Shown here one piece after another: positions 49,521-63,976 of a stretch of DNA of 64,000 bases. The notes under the pieces were generated by a model. That model did not search any database and was not told the origin of the DNA. It saw only the letters and a program-made list of their open reading frames with translations. A program made the position numbers and the translations under genes. The stretch lies in contig NC_068970.1 of the NCBI RefSeq assembly GCF_016808095.1, positions 50,317,630 through 50,381,629 on the forward strand. The letters run 5' to 3'. This DNA comes from Vigna angularis. Taxonomy: Eukaryota; Streptophyta; Magnoliopsida; Fabales; Fabaceae. Position 1 is the stretch's first letter; each line of letters starts with the position of its first letter.

Positions 49521-52500
49521 AGCTTTATGTTAATAGTTATCTCCTCAAACATGGAGATTATGTTTTAATTAGATATCTCTTAAGTTTTATTTATACTTAA
49601 AAGTTTAAGTTAGACTTTGTTTAGACTACAAATTTTAATTTAGACATCTTATTATTTATTTTTTATTTTGAAAACCTTTATGATATACTTGAATGGAACA
49701 ATTTGAAATATATATTTTGTTTTAGAAGATTGGTTGTGTTTCGGATTTTGGTTGCGTGATTAAATAAATAAAATTAAAAAAACCAACAAATTTAAGTTTG
49801 TTATGATTACAATAACTTAAATTCTTTATCATTTTTACTTACAAATGTACGAAGATATAAATCTGAATAACAATAATGGACTTAAATTTTAAATTTACTG
49901 ACTAATAACAAACTTAAAATTTAGATTATGTCAAATTTAAATCTACCATATAATAAATTTAAAAGTTTAAAATAATATACTTTAAAAAGTCTATCTTATA
50001 GTAGTGAATATGATATGTATCGAGATGATTAAATGTTTCCTTCAAGCAAAACAACTTCTAAAAAAACATGTGTTACTTCTTCACACATCCTATCTCAATT
50101 TCAATGTTGAGAAATGAAACTTAAAAATAACAAAAAATGCAAACTCTGATAGTTACACCAAGTTGATTAATTATTTTTCCTTTCAATACATTTTTAAAAT
50201 AATACACATGTGATCACATGTGAATTTTACATAATTGAAGACATCTATACTTAACTACTGACATTTAAAGGATGTTAATAAATGACACATAAACAAAATA
50301 AAACAAAAAATTATTGAAGATCAAAATGAAAAAGGAAATTAAAGACTGAAATGGATTTCATTTTGGTTCTAAAAGTAAGATGTAAAAATTTATTAAAGAT
50401 TAAAAACAAAAAAATTAAAAAAAAATCATGTATTAATCCTATTCTAATTCATATAAGAAAAACTGTTATTATTTACCGCAAATATCCTAAGTAATCTATA
50501 TATAAAATTACGTCACGTAAGACAAAAAAAAATCTATATGTAAATATTATATAGGAATTCGTAAAATTTGCACGCAATTTTCTACATTTTCATTTGTAGA
50601 TAACGCTCATATAATTATTTACAGATAAATTAATTATACAGATAAATCAATGTATAATTTATTTACAAATATACGAAAAAAATTGTATGTAATTATATAT
50701 GTTAAATTATTTATGGATTGATTTGTATAAAATTACTTTTTAATTTTAATGAAACATAATTATTTCTGCAAAAAACATATATACAAACTTAGACATACAT
50801 ATAGTCATTAATAAAGAATTAATTCAATTGATATATCATTAAAATAATAGTTCGTCAAATATAAATATCTAAAAAAGTATTAGGCATTATTGGTAATGTG
50901 AAGTTTTTGATGTATCAAATAAATTAGATTATACTTTTATTTTACTTTTGAAACAAATTCATTTTATTTTATATTTCTACTAAAGTAGACTTCAACATAC
51001 GATTTCGGCGATTTAATTATTTTCATTGAAATGGTGTTAAATCATACAATTTCGATTTATATAAATTATTTAATATAGTAATGATGCTTGTACTAATAAT
51101 AAAATAAAATAATAGTCTTAAATAGAATTGAGACGCAATTTCTACAATTACTAACTATTAATTAAGTGCGAACTGAGAAGCAATAATTACAATGTTAGTA
51201 TGCATAATAATAATAATTATAATATGTCTTTAGTGTCGTAAATAGTATGAATAATAATTTATATATTGAAAAATTAGTTTAAAATATTTTAACCACAGAA
51301 TTATAAACAGCACAGCTAGATAGAAAATTTTCATCGTGGTTGCTGTCGATTTCTAATTTATTGACTCTAAAAATAACTGAAAGTTTGTGTTATTTTGGTA
51401 CATAGTAACTGAAAGTCTTAAACAACTTTTTCAGGCAGTTGAGCAAAGAGTATTAACTAATGAAAAAGGATGGTGAATTATAATAAGATGACAGAATGCT
51501 AATGACAGTTACGTTTGGTAGGATATGAATACTATTTTCCAAAGCATCTTTTTCTCATTATAAAAGGACAAGCTGGCTAGATAAGGCACATCTAATAATG
51601 TATTCTATTTATCATTTATCAACATTTTTCTTAATTTTTAAATTAACACGATGAACTTTCCAGAAACTTATTTCTTAGATTTAAGAAGAACCAAAGATCT
51701 ACTCTGACATAATTATGATATATGATTCATTATAATTTTTGTTGTTGACTGAAACTATGTCTATGAAGATATAGTTTTTATTTATATCAAAATTCTTTTA
51801 ATATAAATAATATATATTCACAAATTTATATTAATCTAAAAGGATTTATTTATATAATAATATGTGATATATACAAAAATACTATGCGTAATAAATATAA
51901 TAACATAAAATATAGTACAATGTTTCGTCCATTAAGAGATAAAATATAGTACTTCAGCGAGATATTACTACATTTTATAATTGAATTTGTCTCTTTATCA
52001 CTTAAGCACACCTATCACCATGCTTAAGTATTCATCAATGGAGTATTTTCATCATGTTTAAGCTTTCATGCCATGCTTGAGCGATACTCCCATGTTTGAC
52101 TTCTTCCAATAAAATTTGAAGCTCCAATATATATAGATATATATTCAGAGAATAAAAAACAAAGGAAAAAGAGAAGATATAAAATTCTGTTAATTATTAT
52201 ATATAACAAAAATAATAATATCTATAATTGCATATTTTAAAATATTGATTATATTGCTAATAAATATGACATATAACAAACTAAATACTACTTTTAAATA
52301 AAGTGATAAATTTCAATCATTAGTTTCATTTGTTATTAGGATATCTGTAATTATAATATTTATATAAATTATAATTAAGAAAAACTAGTTGAATTATATT
52401 TCGAAAATCTGCTGTATCAAATTAAATTATTTTAAGATAAAAAAACATTTTTTTCTAAAAGCAATTTTAAAATACTTATATCTAGGATATTTAAAAAATA

Positions 52501-53834
52501 TTTTAGAGATATCAAAATAGATGTAAAATATTTTTAAAATGATGAATATATAAAATATATTAAAATTAAAATAATTATTGTTATTTATATTTTTATTTAT
52601 ATATATGAAAAACAAAATAGTGAATGAAGGTCCACCACTGCTTGCATCCTAATATTTCGATAGTCTTTTTCTAAAATCTATAGTAGTATTGTAGGAGTAT
52701 TAAATCCATGTATTCGATAATATCAAAGAGAAAAATATCATTTTCCAATCTTAAATTTCAAGTTGTAAAGACCTTATACAATTTCATTAAATCTTCCTAA
52801 ATATTTCAAAATAAAAAAGAAATCCTTTTTTCAAATGGATTATAATCAAATCAATATAAAGTTAGTACTGACAAAATATTTTCCAAATGAAGACTGCAAA
52901 ATGGAATAATAAGAAGTTTCCCTAAAAAATTATTTTCCAGTCAGCTTTAGACTAAGACCTAGGAAAAGTTTAATAGTAAAATATTCCAATTATTTGACAC
53001 AGTTACATCATGAATTGAAAATTACAGAAATGATTTAAATGCATTTCAAATGACGTGCTATAAAAAGCAGTTTAATATATACCCTAAAAAGAATGCGTGA
53101 TTGCGACGGGAAAGAGCTTTTCGAAAATATTTTTTTAATAATTTTTTTATAATTGGCGACTTGTGATTCAAATATTTTTTTTTAAATAAATTTAAAGAAA
53201 TCAATAAAATAGAAAGACGTAATTTATAAAATTGTTATGAAAAGTGGTTAATATAACAGTACTTTCTTAAAAGCGGGTTAGATGTATTAAAGGTAGAAAA
53301 CAATAAACGTGAAAGCTGCGTCTTTTAGAGTGCACCTAAAAGCCAGTGTACGCAAATTAAAGTTATTTAACGAACGAAAATGGATCTTTTCAAAAGAAGC
53401 TTTCGGCCAAAAACCAAAACCCCCACATTCCATGCCACTACGAGAACAACTTGACTTGCGTTTAAAGCATTTTTCCATATGCTCACGCAAACTAAAACTT
53501 GGGTTTTCTTAAAATAAGATAAAATTTGTATTGAATAAACTCGACGTAAGATTTCAAACATATATTCTTAAAAAACTTCAACTGAAAAGAAGGGAGATAT
53601 TAAGCATGTGGTTTTATTGCTATGATTAACACTTGAGTGATAGTTGAGCTAAATAACCCACGGACACTAATGGCTGGAATCCATCAAAGCCAACTATAAT
53701 ACAACGCATTGCCCCCACCCATAGGTGCCAACAGTAACATCTATTTAACATCTAATATATAGGGACCCTCTTCCATATAATGCCACTATTTCTTGACTGT
53801 GCTAATGAAACCTCTGCTTTCAGTTCCACCTATG
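49521..53834. other. AT-rich intergenic region
   Basis: There is no supported gene. Positions 53290-53515 are a higher-complexity island (words GTGCACCTAAAAGCC, ACGCAAATTAAAG, CACGCAAACTAAAAC) that looks like a small dispersed element, but I could not prove its ends. Everything else is A/T-rich and featureless by eye. Confidence 0.5.
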
Positions 53835-55752
53835 TCACAATCGACCCTTCAAAAAGTTCACACACATTCTCTTCCAGGCCTCCTTATCTGGCTCCCACAG
53901 CGCAGCTCTCTCCCTTGCTTGAATACCAACAGCATCCTATCATTCAAAACATCAACTTTTGTTTAATGATATGAAAACTTCTAATCCTAATATTAGTTCA
54001 TACACACAATTGATCTAACTTTAAAGGGAAAAGTAACATACTATGATGCAGTCTCCTTGAATGAGACGGTCGATCAGGTGCAAAAGAATGTCTTTTGAAT
54101 ACTCAGGGTGCCCTTGGATTCCCATTATGTGATCTCCATACTTGAACATTTCAATTCCTGTCTTTTCCGACCAAGCTATCACCTCTGCCTTCGCAGGTAG
54201 CTCTCGGATCTAAACACAAATCGTTGTTTCAGTTGTAAATTATATCATGGTTCTGAAAAACAAGAAAAAAGTGAGGCAGTGATGATCGTCTGTTACTAAA
54301 ACGTACGCACCTCATCCCTGTGGCATTCGATGATGGAAAGCCTCGGTGGAAGATCAAGGGAAGTCAACGAGAATGACCATGACGGTGACAATGTTATAGT
54401 TCTGATACCGATGTCCCAACCCGTGGGAGAACGAGTCACCTTTCCTCCCAGTGCACGCCCAAGAATCTGATCAAATTAAACAAACAACTTTCTCATTTCA
54501 TTCCTATGTTATCACACTGCCCTTGCCAACGTTATGCCTTTGATCATACCACACATAAAACAAATTGTCACATTTTTATACAGAGTATTTAATTAATTTC
54601 TTATGTGATGCATGTGATGATCGGGTAATTGTGGTCCACGGCCTAGAGAGACACTTTTCATGATTTTGATGTCGCGTAAGGTGGTAAAACATTCTTCAAG
54701 AGAACTAGATAATATTTATTTGTAGTTACATGACAACGTTGATAAGAATGAAAATAAATAGAACCGACAAACAACTATCATCTTTATTTTTTATTCAACT
54801 TACTATTATTATTTATTATTATTATCATCATCATCATCATCATCTCTTTCTCATTTGGGTCAAGTAAAGATCCACTTTTTATCAACTGGGTCAGTGTTAT
54901 TCTACAAATCTCACAGATATATCGCCGGGTCAGGACATGAACGAAAGACAAAAGTGTAGTCCAGATCAGATCTTTAGACACTGTTCAAAGCATCAAGTAC
55001 ACCCTATAAAAAAGACGCAGGAAGAAAATCAAAATGTGAAGAAAATGATCAAACAGACGAAGCTACTGTAGCCGATTTCAAAGGGCGATTTCTTATGGAA
55101 AAATTGCATGCGTATTAAACGAATCTTTGAATCTGTGGCGTAAGTATATATCAAAGGATAAATGCCAAAGGTGAGGGAGACAGAGAACTGTGCAACAACC
55201 ACATGTTTAAATTCCTGTCTTTTAATGTTCCCATTAATTTTTGAAAGTGGACCACTTATAGACCAGCGCAATGTACGTACAGCTCAACAAATCAAGATCA
55301 GATTTTTTCAAAATATCTACGAATTGCTTCCGATCAGTGATCACACGTTCATCCAATTCATGATTGATGCACCGATCTTTGAAAAGAAAAGGCACAAAAA
55401 AATTGTTATATTTGGGTGTTAGATTGGATGAAAAATAATGTACCTGATGGCCGAAACAAATGCCGAGGAGCTTTTTGTTCATGGAGTGGAGTTTGTTAAG
55501 CAAGTCGAGAAGGTCTTGAACCCATGTGTCGTTTCCATGTGCGTCGCTACAGCTGCCGGTGATGACAAAGCCGTCGTAGAGAAACAACTCGTCATCCTCC
55601 GGAAACTCCCCACGCGCCACCTTGTACACGTCCCAGGTCTCTCCTTCCTCCTCCAGCATTTTCACGAACACCCCAGAATACCCTCCGTAGACTTTCTTCA
55701 CGTACTCCGAATCCTCTGCACACATCAAAACTGCAAATCTCTTCTTCTCCAT
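53835..55752 (-). CDS. Gamma-glutamyl peptidase-like class I glutamine amidotransferase, 4 exons
   Basis: Exons (- strand) 55752-55444, 54466-54311, 54209-54042 and 53936-53835 join to 735 nt (244 aa). The start MEKKRFAVLMCAEDSEYVKK matches the family N-terminus; the open frame upstream has only a GTG. Relatives in plants (GGP1/GGP3/GGP5 group) are cytosolic peptidases that remove the gamma-glutamyl group from glutathione conjugates in glucosinolate, camalexin and glutathione turnover. The class I nucleophile is Cys99 in GICFGHQ, with His189 and Glu191 in GHPEY completing the triad. Other family blocks are DGFVITGS, ILGRALGGKV, SPTGWDIGIRT, LSIIECHRDE and the C-terminal WKRMCVNFLKGRL. All splice sites are GT-AG and the frame is intact. 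The exact substrate is unknown; legumes lack glucosinolates. Confidence 0.93.
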
Positions 55753-55894
55753 TCTCCGAACCTGCCAAAGATTCTTTCCGGATCTTTCTCTCTCTAAAAC
55801 GCTAGAGAGAGAAAATGCGGGTGAGGGAGAGTGGCTCACAGGCAGAGGATTCTGGTGTGGCAGTAGTGAGTTTCAGGGAACGACTACTTAGGGG

Positions 55895-55905
55895 ATTTTA
55901 TAAAG
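55895..55905 (-). promoter_or_regulatory. TATA box of the gamma-glutamyl peptidase-like gene
   Basis: CTTTATAAAAT on the - strand lies about 145 bp upstream of the ATG at 55752, followed by a CT-rich leader (TTTTCTCTCTCTAG). An ACGT core (AAAACGTGACC) sits about 30 bp further upstream. Confidence 0.6.
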
Positions 55906-55934
55906 GCGAGGGAGGTTACCACAGTGGTCACGTT

Positions 55935-57797
55935 TTGTGTTATTACGAGGTTGTCCTCACTCTAATTTTCTAAACAATCACCCTTTGGTTTTGTCGACAA
56001 AAAAAGTGTTTTCTTTTTTTTTGGTTCATCTTCTTTGCAAAATTAAGTTGGATTTGCTGAAGAGGAATTCTTCCTGCACCTCACATATATTATCCTGTAA
56101 TTCCAATTTTTATTTAATTTTTATTTTTATCCTTCTCAAATATTTGACCATGAGGCACAAAAATCTTACACCCTACACATTTCATTTTTATCTCTAAGCG
56201 TAGTTGATATTCTTTTTCACTGTAACTAATTCTTATTTTACTCTTTGCTTTGGATGTTGCCGCAATTCCAACACCCGGTTTTTCGAATTGTGGTTTTTTT
56301 ATACTTTTAAATTTATTTGTCTAAATATTTTATTAATTTATAATTTTTTTAATATTTGATATTTTTCAATTTGAAATTTTATTGATTTGTTTCGTATTTT
56401 GTAATTTTTTTAAAATATTTTATGTTTGATTCAAAATTTATATTTGTTTGTTTTTTCTAATCTCTAATTATTTATTGATATATTTTATTTATTTTAATAT
56501 AAATTATTATTTAATTATTTGTTGTATTTTTTAACATTTTGATTTGTTAATTTATTTTTAATTTTGTGTGTGTGTTTTTTTATAATTTAAAATTCTTTAA
56601 ATAAAATTTATTATGTATTTATTTATGAAATTTTATACTTTTTATTTTGTTTCTTAATTTTTTTAATTAGTAATTTTATTAATATCTGATATTTTTTAAT
56701 TTGAATATTTTTAATTTGTTTCTTATTTTGAAATTCTTTTAAATATTTCAAAATTTATATTTCTTTGTTAAATTTTCAAAAACAAAATAAAATAAAAATA
56801 AAAACATATTGATTAACAAATAAATATTACAATTTAAATAAAAAAATAAAAAATATAAAAGTATTAAATAAATAAAAAACATAAAAATATTAAACAAATA
56901 AAAAAACAACATAATATATATCAAAAAACAAAATTAACTAAAACTAAATAAAATATTAAAAAAATAACTTAACACAAAAACATATACAAATACAAATGCA
57001 ATTTGAAGTGTCCTAAAAACAACAACGCATCAAATATTAATCAAATTTCGAAATTCGGTTTAAGTTAGCCAAATTTTAAAATGCGACAAGATCTAACCCG
57101 CATTCAAACGTCGATGTTTCCTGCATATTTCAACACTGGTTAAGGTTATTTACAATCTTTTACCATTGTTTTTTTTGGCCTTTCTCGTTCACCAATCATA
57201 CAACATAGCTATTACTAACATTCACATCACAATAATGCATCACCATGACACTTCAAAAGACAAGTTCTTACAAAGAACAACTTAAGAAATGATCACTGAA
57301 GAAGGTGCATACAGTGTTTATATACACAGTTTAATAGATAAAGGGTAAATAAGTCTAAAGAGAAATGCAAGGGTAAGATGTAGGGAGAATCACTCATTCC
57401 TGCTGAAGGGGAAAAAGATTTTTGCTTGCATGATTAACTGAGAACGTGAATGTGCCCGGAATGTTGGGTATGTGGTAAAATCTGCAATGTATCTGTTCAC
57501 GAAAGTGATATAAATTAATATAATGGCATCATATTCCATGATGTTAATATTTCATAATATGAAAAGTTGTTATATTATCGAGATACCCCTCCATTTCGAC
57601 TTCCTTTTCAGTAGTTTAAATCGTCTTTTTTTTTTGCGAAATAATATTTTATTATTGAACTGAATCAAGTTAACCTATCGTGAATGGTGGATAAATAACA
57701 AAGTTAAAGGAACCAGTGTATCATTCAATGGATGCATAACGAAGATTCACAAGAATGAGTCTTGCATAAAAACATTTATAAGATATTATATAGCATT
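55935..57797. other. AT-rich intergenic region
   Basis: Long T-rich then A-rich stretches (56280-57000) with recurring ATTTTTTAATTTGA-type words. No coding frame, RNA or transposon end was recognised. Confidence 0.5.
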
Positions 57798-57806
57798 ATC
57801 TCTAAT

Positions 57807-58324
57807 CTGGGATAAAAAAAATGAAGTAATATTCGCTGATAAAATATAAAAATCTATGACGGATAGTTGTATTTTGGATATTTATTATTCGCGAATTGTA
57901 ATAGCGAATATTTTAATATCTACTTATAAATGGGTTATCGTATTTATCAGAAAAAATAAAAATAAAAATTAAATTTAAATTTTGTTAAGTTAAATTTAAT
58001 TAAAATTAACATTAATTTATATTCTATAAGATTAAATTTAATTAAATTAATATTTAAATTATATTTAATTTATATTATATTATATTTTATATATTTTTTG
58101 TAATTTTATTTAAGTTTTATTTTAATAATTTATAAAAAGATATTTTTTTAAAATATTTGTAGGTATTTGCGGGTATTCACGGATATCTGTGGGTTTTAAA
58201 ATATTCGTAGATATCTTTTAAGCGAATATTCGTACATGTAACGGGATAACAGATGAATATTTTTTGTCGAGTCGAGTTGCGGGTAGATACTATATGGGCC
58301 TGACCCGATCTGTTATCATCCCTA
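57807..58324. repeat. hAT-like non-autonomous dispersed repeat, copy 2
   Basis: It aligns to the reverse complement of 1-506 over nearly its whole length: GC-type ends (TGCGGGTATTCACGGATATC), AT-rich core, and again GC-type end. Ends are CTGGGATAAAA and, inverted, TAGGGATGATAAC. The flanks share TATCTCTAA (left about 57797-57805, right from about 58323), so an 8-bp target duplication lies within it. Confidence 0.7.
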
Positions 58325-58332
58325 TCTCTAAC

Positions 58333-60816
58333 CAAACCTTAAAACAACCTTTGAGGTTATTTAAATTAATGTTATTAAAAAAAATTATCAATGTTTTTAA
58401 TGGTATATTATTCAAGGGAAGAATTCAAACTTCTAAAGGTTAGAGCTTGTGACTTTAAAAACTAAGAAAAATCTACAAATTAATTTTCTTAAAATATACT
58501 TTTATATATATTAATTGAGATTTTCAAAGGCTTACCAAAAACATTATCCGGACACTTTTACATTCTTATTTTCTTTAGAGTTTTGACTGATTACCGTTTG
58601 GTACAGTATAGCTTTTGCATTTAGTAAGACTCTCACTAACGCTTTATCGTTGGGAATCGTTTAGTGTTTTTTATGGTTTATGCCTGAGTGGTTTATCATT
58701 GGGAATCATTTAGCGTACTCCTCTTCAGGTAAATCACACACTAAGGAATTACGAGCTTTCGTGTTGAAGAGAGTTTTAAAAAAATTTGCAAATAAGTGTT
58801 TAAACGTTTTTGCAAGGATTAGATGGTCGGCAACTAGTGTTAAACACTTAAGTATTTTTAAGAAGCATTAGAAAAACTTTTAAAACGAAAGCAATACGAC
58901 AAGCTTATTTTTATACTGTTTTCCTCCAAACTGAGCTACATTAAGTTCTTCCTTAAGATCTTATACAGAGTTCCACTTATCTTTTAAACATTACAAATGT
59001 ATTTAACCACTTTTGGTTTAGACGAGTTTCATCACTCATGATATAACACTAGCTTAACTAACTAGAATGTTTAACTCCACTGAGTTAAACTTAACAAGTG
59101 TTTCAATGCAGTTCTGAATCTAAAAACAACAAAAGAGAAGAGAACACCTTTGATTGCAAGAGGAGTCTAAGTCTCTGAATTGTAGAGAGATTCTCAAAGT
59201 GAAAAGGCTTTCTTAGTAAGTGGAGCTACTCAAATTCATGAAAAGAAGAATTAGAGTTGTTCAAGACAAGAGGTATGAGGAGTTAACTTATCTTTTGTAT
59301 TTTATATAAAACTTGTGTGACTGGATGTTTGATTTTTAATTGAGGATGAATTGTGTTGGCTCTTAAGTATGTTGGAAGGAAGTGGAACTAACCTCTAACC
59401 TTTTCTTTGTTATTATGTTGTTTTATGGGCTACATGTTTGAAATAAAGAGTTTGGACATGTGAATGTTGGATATGTTGGTTCTTGGGAATGTTGAGAGGT
59501 AGGAGGCGTTAATTCTTGTATGATAATGGTATGTTTTAGGATAAAGAATATAAATTTATAAGATATGAGGATGTTGAGTTTTAGCAAAGGGAGGTATTAT
59601 CTCCATTAATGGGGGTTTTGGTTTTCTTGTCTAAACTTTCCTTGTTTTCTGTTTTCCGAATTATTCTGGTAAAATTTCAAATTTTACCTAATTAACCCTA
59701 AAATTTGACCTAAAATATTGATATATAATTGTTGTTATATCAATTTGATTTGACCGCTAGGATTTTATACCATAAATATAATATTTTTGTCTAAATTTAA
59801 AAATCCACCTTTCAAAATGCAACATTAATTGAATAACAAAATATTTAAATTTAAAATAAATTACAATATATCATCTGAAATATTACAAAATAAATTTTAA
59901 ATTTGAAATTAAAATGAAATTTTGAAATTTAACATTTAAATTTTAAAATTGAAATTGAAATTTTAAAATTAAATTATAAAAGAAAAAAATATTCTGACAT
60001 TTTTCAATTTTTAAAGTGTATTTTTGAAAAGTATAATTTAAATGTTAATTATAGAAATAACATTATTTAAAATTTGATGTGATAGAAAATAAAAAATATG
60101 AATTAAAATTAAAACTTAAAAATGATTGTAAATTGATTTGTTTTGACTTTTAAGAGAATGATTGTTTTGAATTGTTTCAAAATATTAAGGTGCGGCTATC
60201 ATGGTAAAACTAATTAATATTATAATTAACTTATAAATTAAATAATAAATGGATAAATACTTTAACTATTTTGAAGTTGAATTCAAATCTTTTGTATATG
60301 TAATGTTATAATTAGTATAATAATCACTTAAAAATTTATATTCAGAGCTGAATGATTTGAAATGATATTTCTATGAGTGAAATTTGAAATGATCTGTGTG
60401 TAGTATCTTGATTTGTTATAGAAGGGTAGAATTGTAAGATTTTAATTTTGTTTGATTTAGTTTGATGTGCCATGGTTGTGTTAAGATTGGCCTCAAGTGA
60501 TTCTCATAAAGAAACTCAACTATTTCTCTTTGTTGATTGGTTGTTGGTGGGAATTTCTCTATAAAATATAAAATTGATTAAATTGGTGTTTTTTGAGCTA
60601 AAATAGAGTTATGTTCTATTCAAACGAAACCTAATAAGTGGTAAACAATCCAAGGAAATCCAAATTGATAAACTAAATCTCACAGAGAAACTCAACTTTT
60701 TTGTCCAACTTTAGGCGCCCTACAATGTTGTTGTGCACTAATAAGACAATCTCTAAAATACCTTGATAAAAACTTTTGTACAATGAGGCACAAAAGAGAT
60801 AGTGAGCTTATTATAG
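58333..60816. other. AT-rich intergenic region
   Basis: No supported gene. Positions 59700-60130 consist of AAATTTAAATTTGAAATT-type low-complexity text. An imperfect local repeat of ATGTTGG(C/T)TCTT(A/G)(A/G)G lies around 59350-59490. Confidence 0.5.
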
Positions 60817-61510
60817 CATGTTTAAGTAGTGTTTTTTTTTGTTGTTGTTCTTTATATTTTTTTAAGATTGTTGTTATAGAGTTGTTCATTATCAAGTGAC
60901 ATGTAATGATTATTTTCATTGTTCATTATTACTCAATTGATAATGTAGATGATAACAAAGGAAGATAACTCAAGCAAGAGAAAGACAAATAAGACAACTC
61001 TATTTATTGAAAGCAATGATACTCAAGTCATGTGTGTGTGATTTAAAAGATGTTGGAGCATGTTTAAGTGGTGTTTTTTTTTTGTTGTTCTTTATATTTT
61101 TAATAATGCTATTATTGAGTTGTTCATTATCAAGTGATATGTAATGATTATTTTCATTGTTCATTATCAGTCAATTGATAGTGTGAATGCTAAGAAGGAG
61201 GATAACTCAAGCAAGAGAAAGACGCTAAGACAACTCTCTCCTTTGAAAGCAATGATAAGCAATGTGTGTGTGTGATTTGAAAGATGTTGGAGCATGTTTA
61301 AGTGGTGTTTTTTGTTGTTCTTCTTTATATTTTTTTATTAATGTTATTTTTGAGTTGTTCAAGTGATATGTAATGATTATTTTCATTGTTCATTATCACT
61401 CAATTGATTGTTTGGACGCTAATAAGGAGGATAACTCAAGCAAGAGAAAGACAACTATAACAACTCTCTCCTTTGAAAGCAATGATACTAAAACAATGTG
61501 TTGGTTTCTC
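60817..61510. repeat. Three-copy tandem repeat of about 235-240 bp
   Basis: Each copy begins GCATGTTTAAGT(A/G)GTGTTTT (60818, 61058, 61292). It goes on through TTCATTATCAAGTGA, GTAATGATTATTTTCATTG and GATAACTCAAGCAAGAGAAA, and ends in AAAGCAATGATA and a TGTGTGTGTGATTT run (weak in copy 3). There is no coding frame across copies. Confidence 0.9.
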
Positions 61511-61570
61511 ATCTCCCAAGCAATTTTTTTTATAGACTTATCTGTTGGTTACTCTTCACTCAAGTGAGAG

Positions 61571-62272
61571 ATGTGGTGTTGTATCATGGATTTTGTAATC
61601 TTTAAATTATGTTAGCACACTCTTGCTCTGGAAACAATGACTTTCGTATTTATGAAAATTGTTAGAAGTTATTTGATAAACATATCATGGAAGAATGCTC
61701 AATCATAAAAATGGATGCTTAAGCCAGTAAGAGACAAAAACATAGTTTTAATTTGAAGGTATGTTGCTCATAAGCATGATATCACTTAATGAAGTTTTTT
61801 TCCAAAAGTAAGGTCATTTAAGGGAGAGAAACTCAATTTAATGTCATGTGACTATAATGTGGAAATAAATTATATGCATGTTGAGATGTATATCGTTCAA
61901 AATGATTATATAAATCAATAATGACACACACAAATAAAAAAATATAATGATATCTATATGATGTATGATCCCTTATAAGTGTGTGACCCTTTGTAGATGT
62001 GTGTTATAATGAATACTTAAGATGGTATCAGGCTTTAACGCTCGAGATATGAAACATATTATCTTATTAAGTACCAAATGACAAATTTGACATAGAACAC
62101 ATAATACAGATGGATCATTCTACGTAGTCTTCTTTAAGTAATACATTGTTTTTTCTTAACATAATACCACTCTTTATCTTCTCTTGTAGATTACTTATCC
62201 ATCCTGTGACTTTTATACATGAACAAATCCTCAATCTTTTTTCCATAAATTTTATTTTGGTTGTACTTTTAT

Positions 62273-62336
<64 letters not shown>

Positions 62337-63886
62337 CTGAATCACAAATTCGCATTTATAAAAATAAAGTAAAAACGAATTACTAAGATAGGTTGTAATA
62401 AACCCCTACAAGAAACTTATGGTAAGTAACTCCAACACAATATCAATTCTAACTATTAAAAAAAGTGTCAAGTCTATATACATCTAAATTAGTTCTGACA
62501 AGTTTTAATTAAACGTTAGAATTGTCTTAATAAAATATAATTTAAAATCAAATTGTTTGAGAAATATGTGGTGAAGAAAATCTGTCTTGGAGTCAAATGT
62601 GAGTTAGAGTTTACATTATATGTGTAAATGGCAACAACATATAAAGATTTACAAGAAAAAAAGCAAACCTATAGATAAAGATATTCTTATGTTTTAGGTT
62701 GAATAAATGCTTAGAAGAAAAGGTTACAAATTCTGAATAAATATTTAATAAAATAAAATTGGATCTTCCTTTGATTGAATTTTTTTCATGGCTTATCGAT
62801 TCATTTTGGTTTGTTTTTTCATCTTGGAAGCATGTTTCTCTTTTCTTATTCAAATTATCTTTGACCACGATTGAAAAGTCTCCAAATTGGGCTCCAATTG
62901 GACTTCAAATGCTGTTGATATTTGATATTCATGTCCTTTTGTAGATGTTTCTTGGAGATGACTTTGGGTTTTTGAAAAAACTCATTTATATTTTTTTATT
63001 ATTTGCACAATACTAAAATGTATTCTTGCTCTATTTTCAAGAAATTGCAAACAAAGAAAATAAGAAATTGTTTTCAGTTGTAAGAACATTTTATGTAATC
63101 ATACTTCTAATTCTTCTGTTTTGAATTGCATACTCTTTATTCATGCACTCATCAGTGATATCATATTCACTTATATAGTTGACCTATGAATTACCATCAT
63201 AAATATCTTTATAAAACTTTTCTAATTTTCTTTCCTAATTAATCTAAAATGAAATCTTAGAATAACATGGATGAGTCATGTCCACAATGAGAAAAAAAAA
63301 TGCTAAGTTTAACTAGTATAGATACCTTTTATAATTTTATTTTTTAAAAGTACCTAAATTTATTTTTTTAATCCAAACTTTCAATTTTCAAGCAGTGTTT
63401 TAAATCGCCACAAAAAGAGAATATCCAATATTATAAGAAAAGCTTCCATAAGATTTATGCTCTCTAAAAAAATTGTAAGGAAATAAACCTCTCAAACATT
63501 AAAAATTAACATTACTACACGTCAAATTACACTTCTAGTATTATTATCTATAAATAACTAGTATTTCTATAGAAATTATGTATTAAATAACAAATTAAGA
63601 GAGGCAAGAAGAATAGTACAAAATCAGCACCCAGGAATCCCAAGTTTTTCATATACACAAATTAACTATATCACTATCCTTGCAGTACATTTATTAATTG
63701 CCAGTTTATATATGTAACGAAAAGAGAATAGGAAAAAAAAGGACAAGAAGAGCATGATTTCTAGACATAATATCTATGCAAACATGACAGTAAGTAGATA
63801 ACATGCAAACATGTCATTTTTTTAGAATAGAAACTTAATTTTTTTCGGTAGAAAAGTTAACAAAATGACAAACAAAACTCTATAAT
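61571..63886. other. AT-rich intergenic region with an AT microsatellite
   Basis: An (AT)n tract of about 60 bp lies at 62276-62335. Open frames here are short and motif-free. Confidence 0.5.
62276..62335. repeat. (AT)n microsatellite
   Basis: Uninterrupted AT dinucleotides, about 30 units. Confidence 0.97.
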
Positions 63887-63976
63887 CTAATAAACGACAC
63901 CCCAGCTGGATCCGCTTGCAGCAAGTGGAAGTTCAGTATCTATGAAACCATTTTGTAGCCTCCATAGCAAGGTAAT
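63887..63976 (-). CDS. Possible last exon of an unidentified gene entering from the right edge
   Basis: On the - strand a consensus acceptor TTATGTGTAG is followed by 30 codons ending in TAG (63889-63887): ITLLWRLQNGFIDTELPLA then ASGSSWGVVY. GC content and codon use look coding compared with the surroundings, and the tail has a protein-like composition. Phase 0 is assumed. I do not recognise the family; it could be chance or a transposon piece. Confidence 0.25.
   Translation of the reverse strand: MTLLWRLQNGFIDTELPLAASGSSWGVVY

Noticed and set aside
55753..55839. In-frame upstream extension of the gamma-glutamyl peptidase-like gene by 29 codons
   Set aside because: The first codon is GTG, not ATG. 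The sequence is a CT-rich leader just downstream of the TATA box, and family N-termini begin at the ATG 55752.
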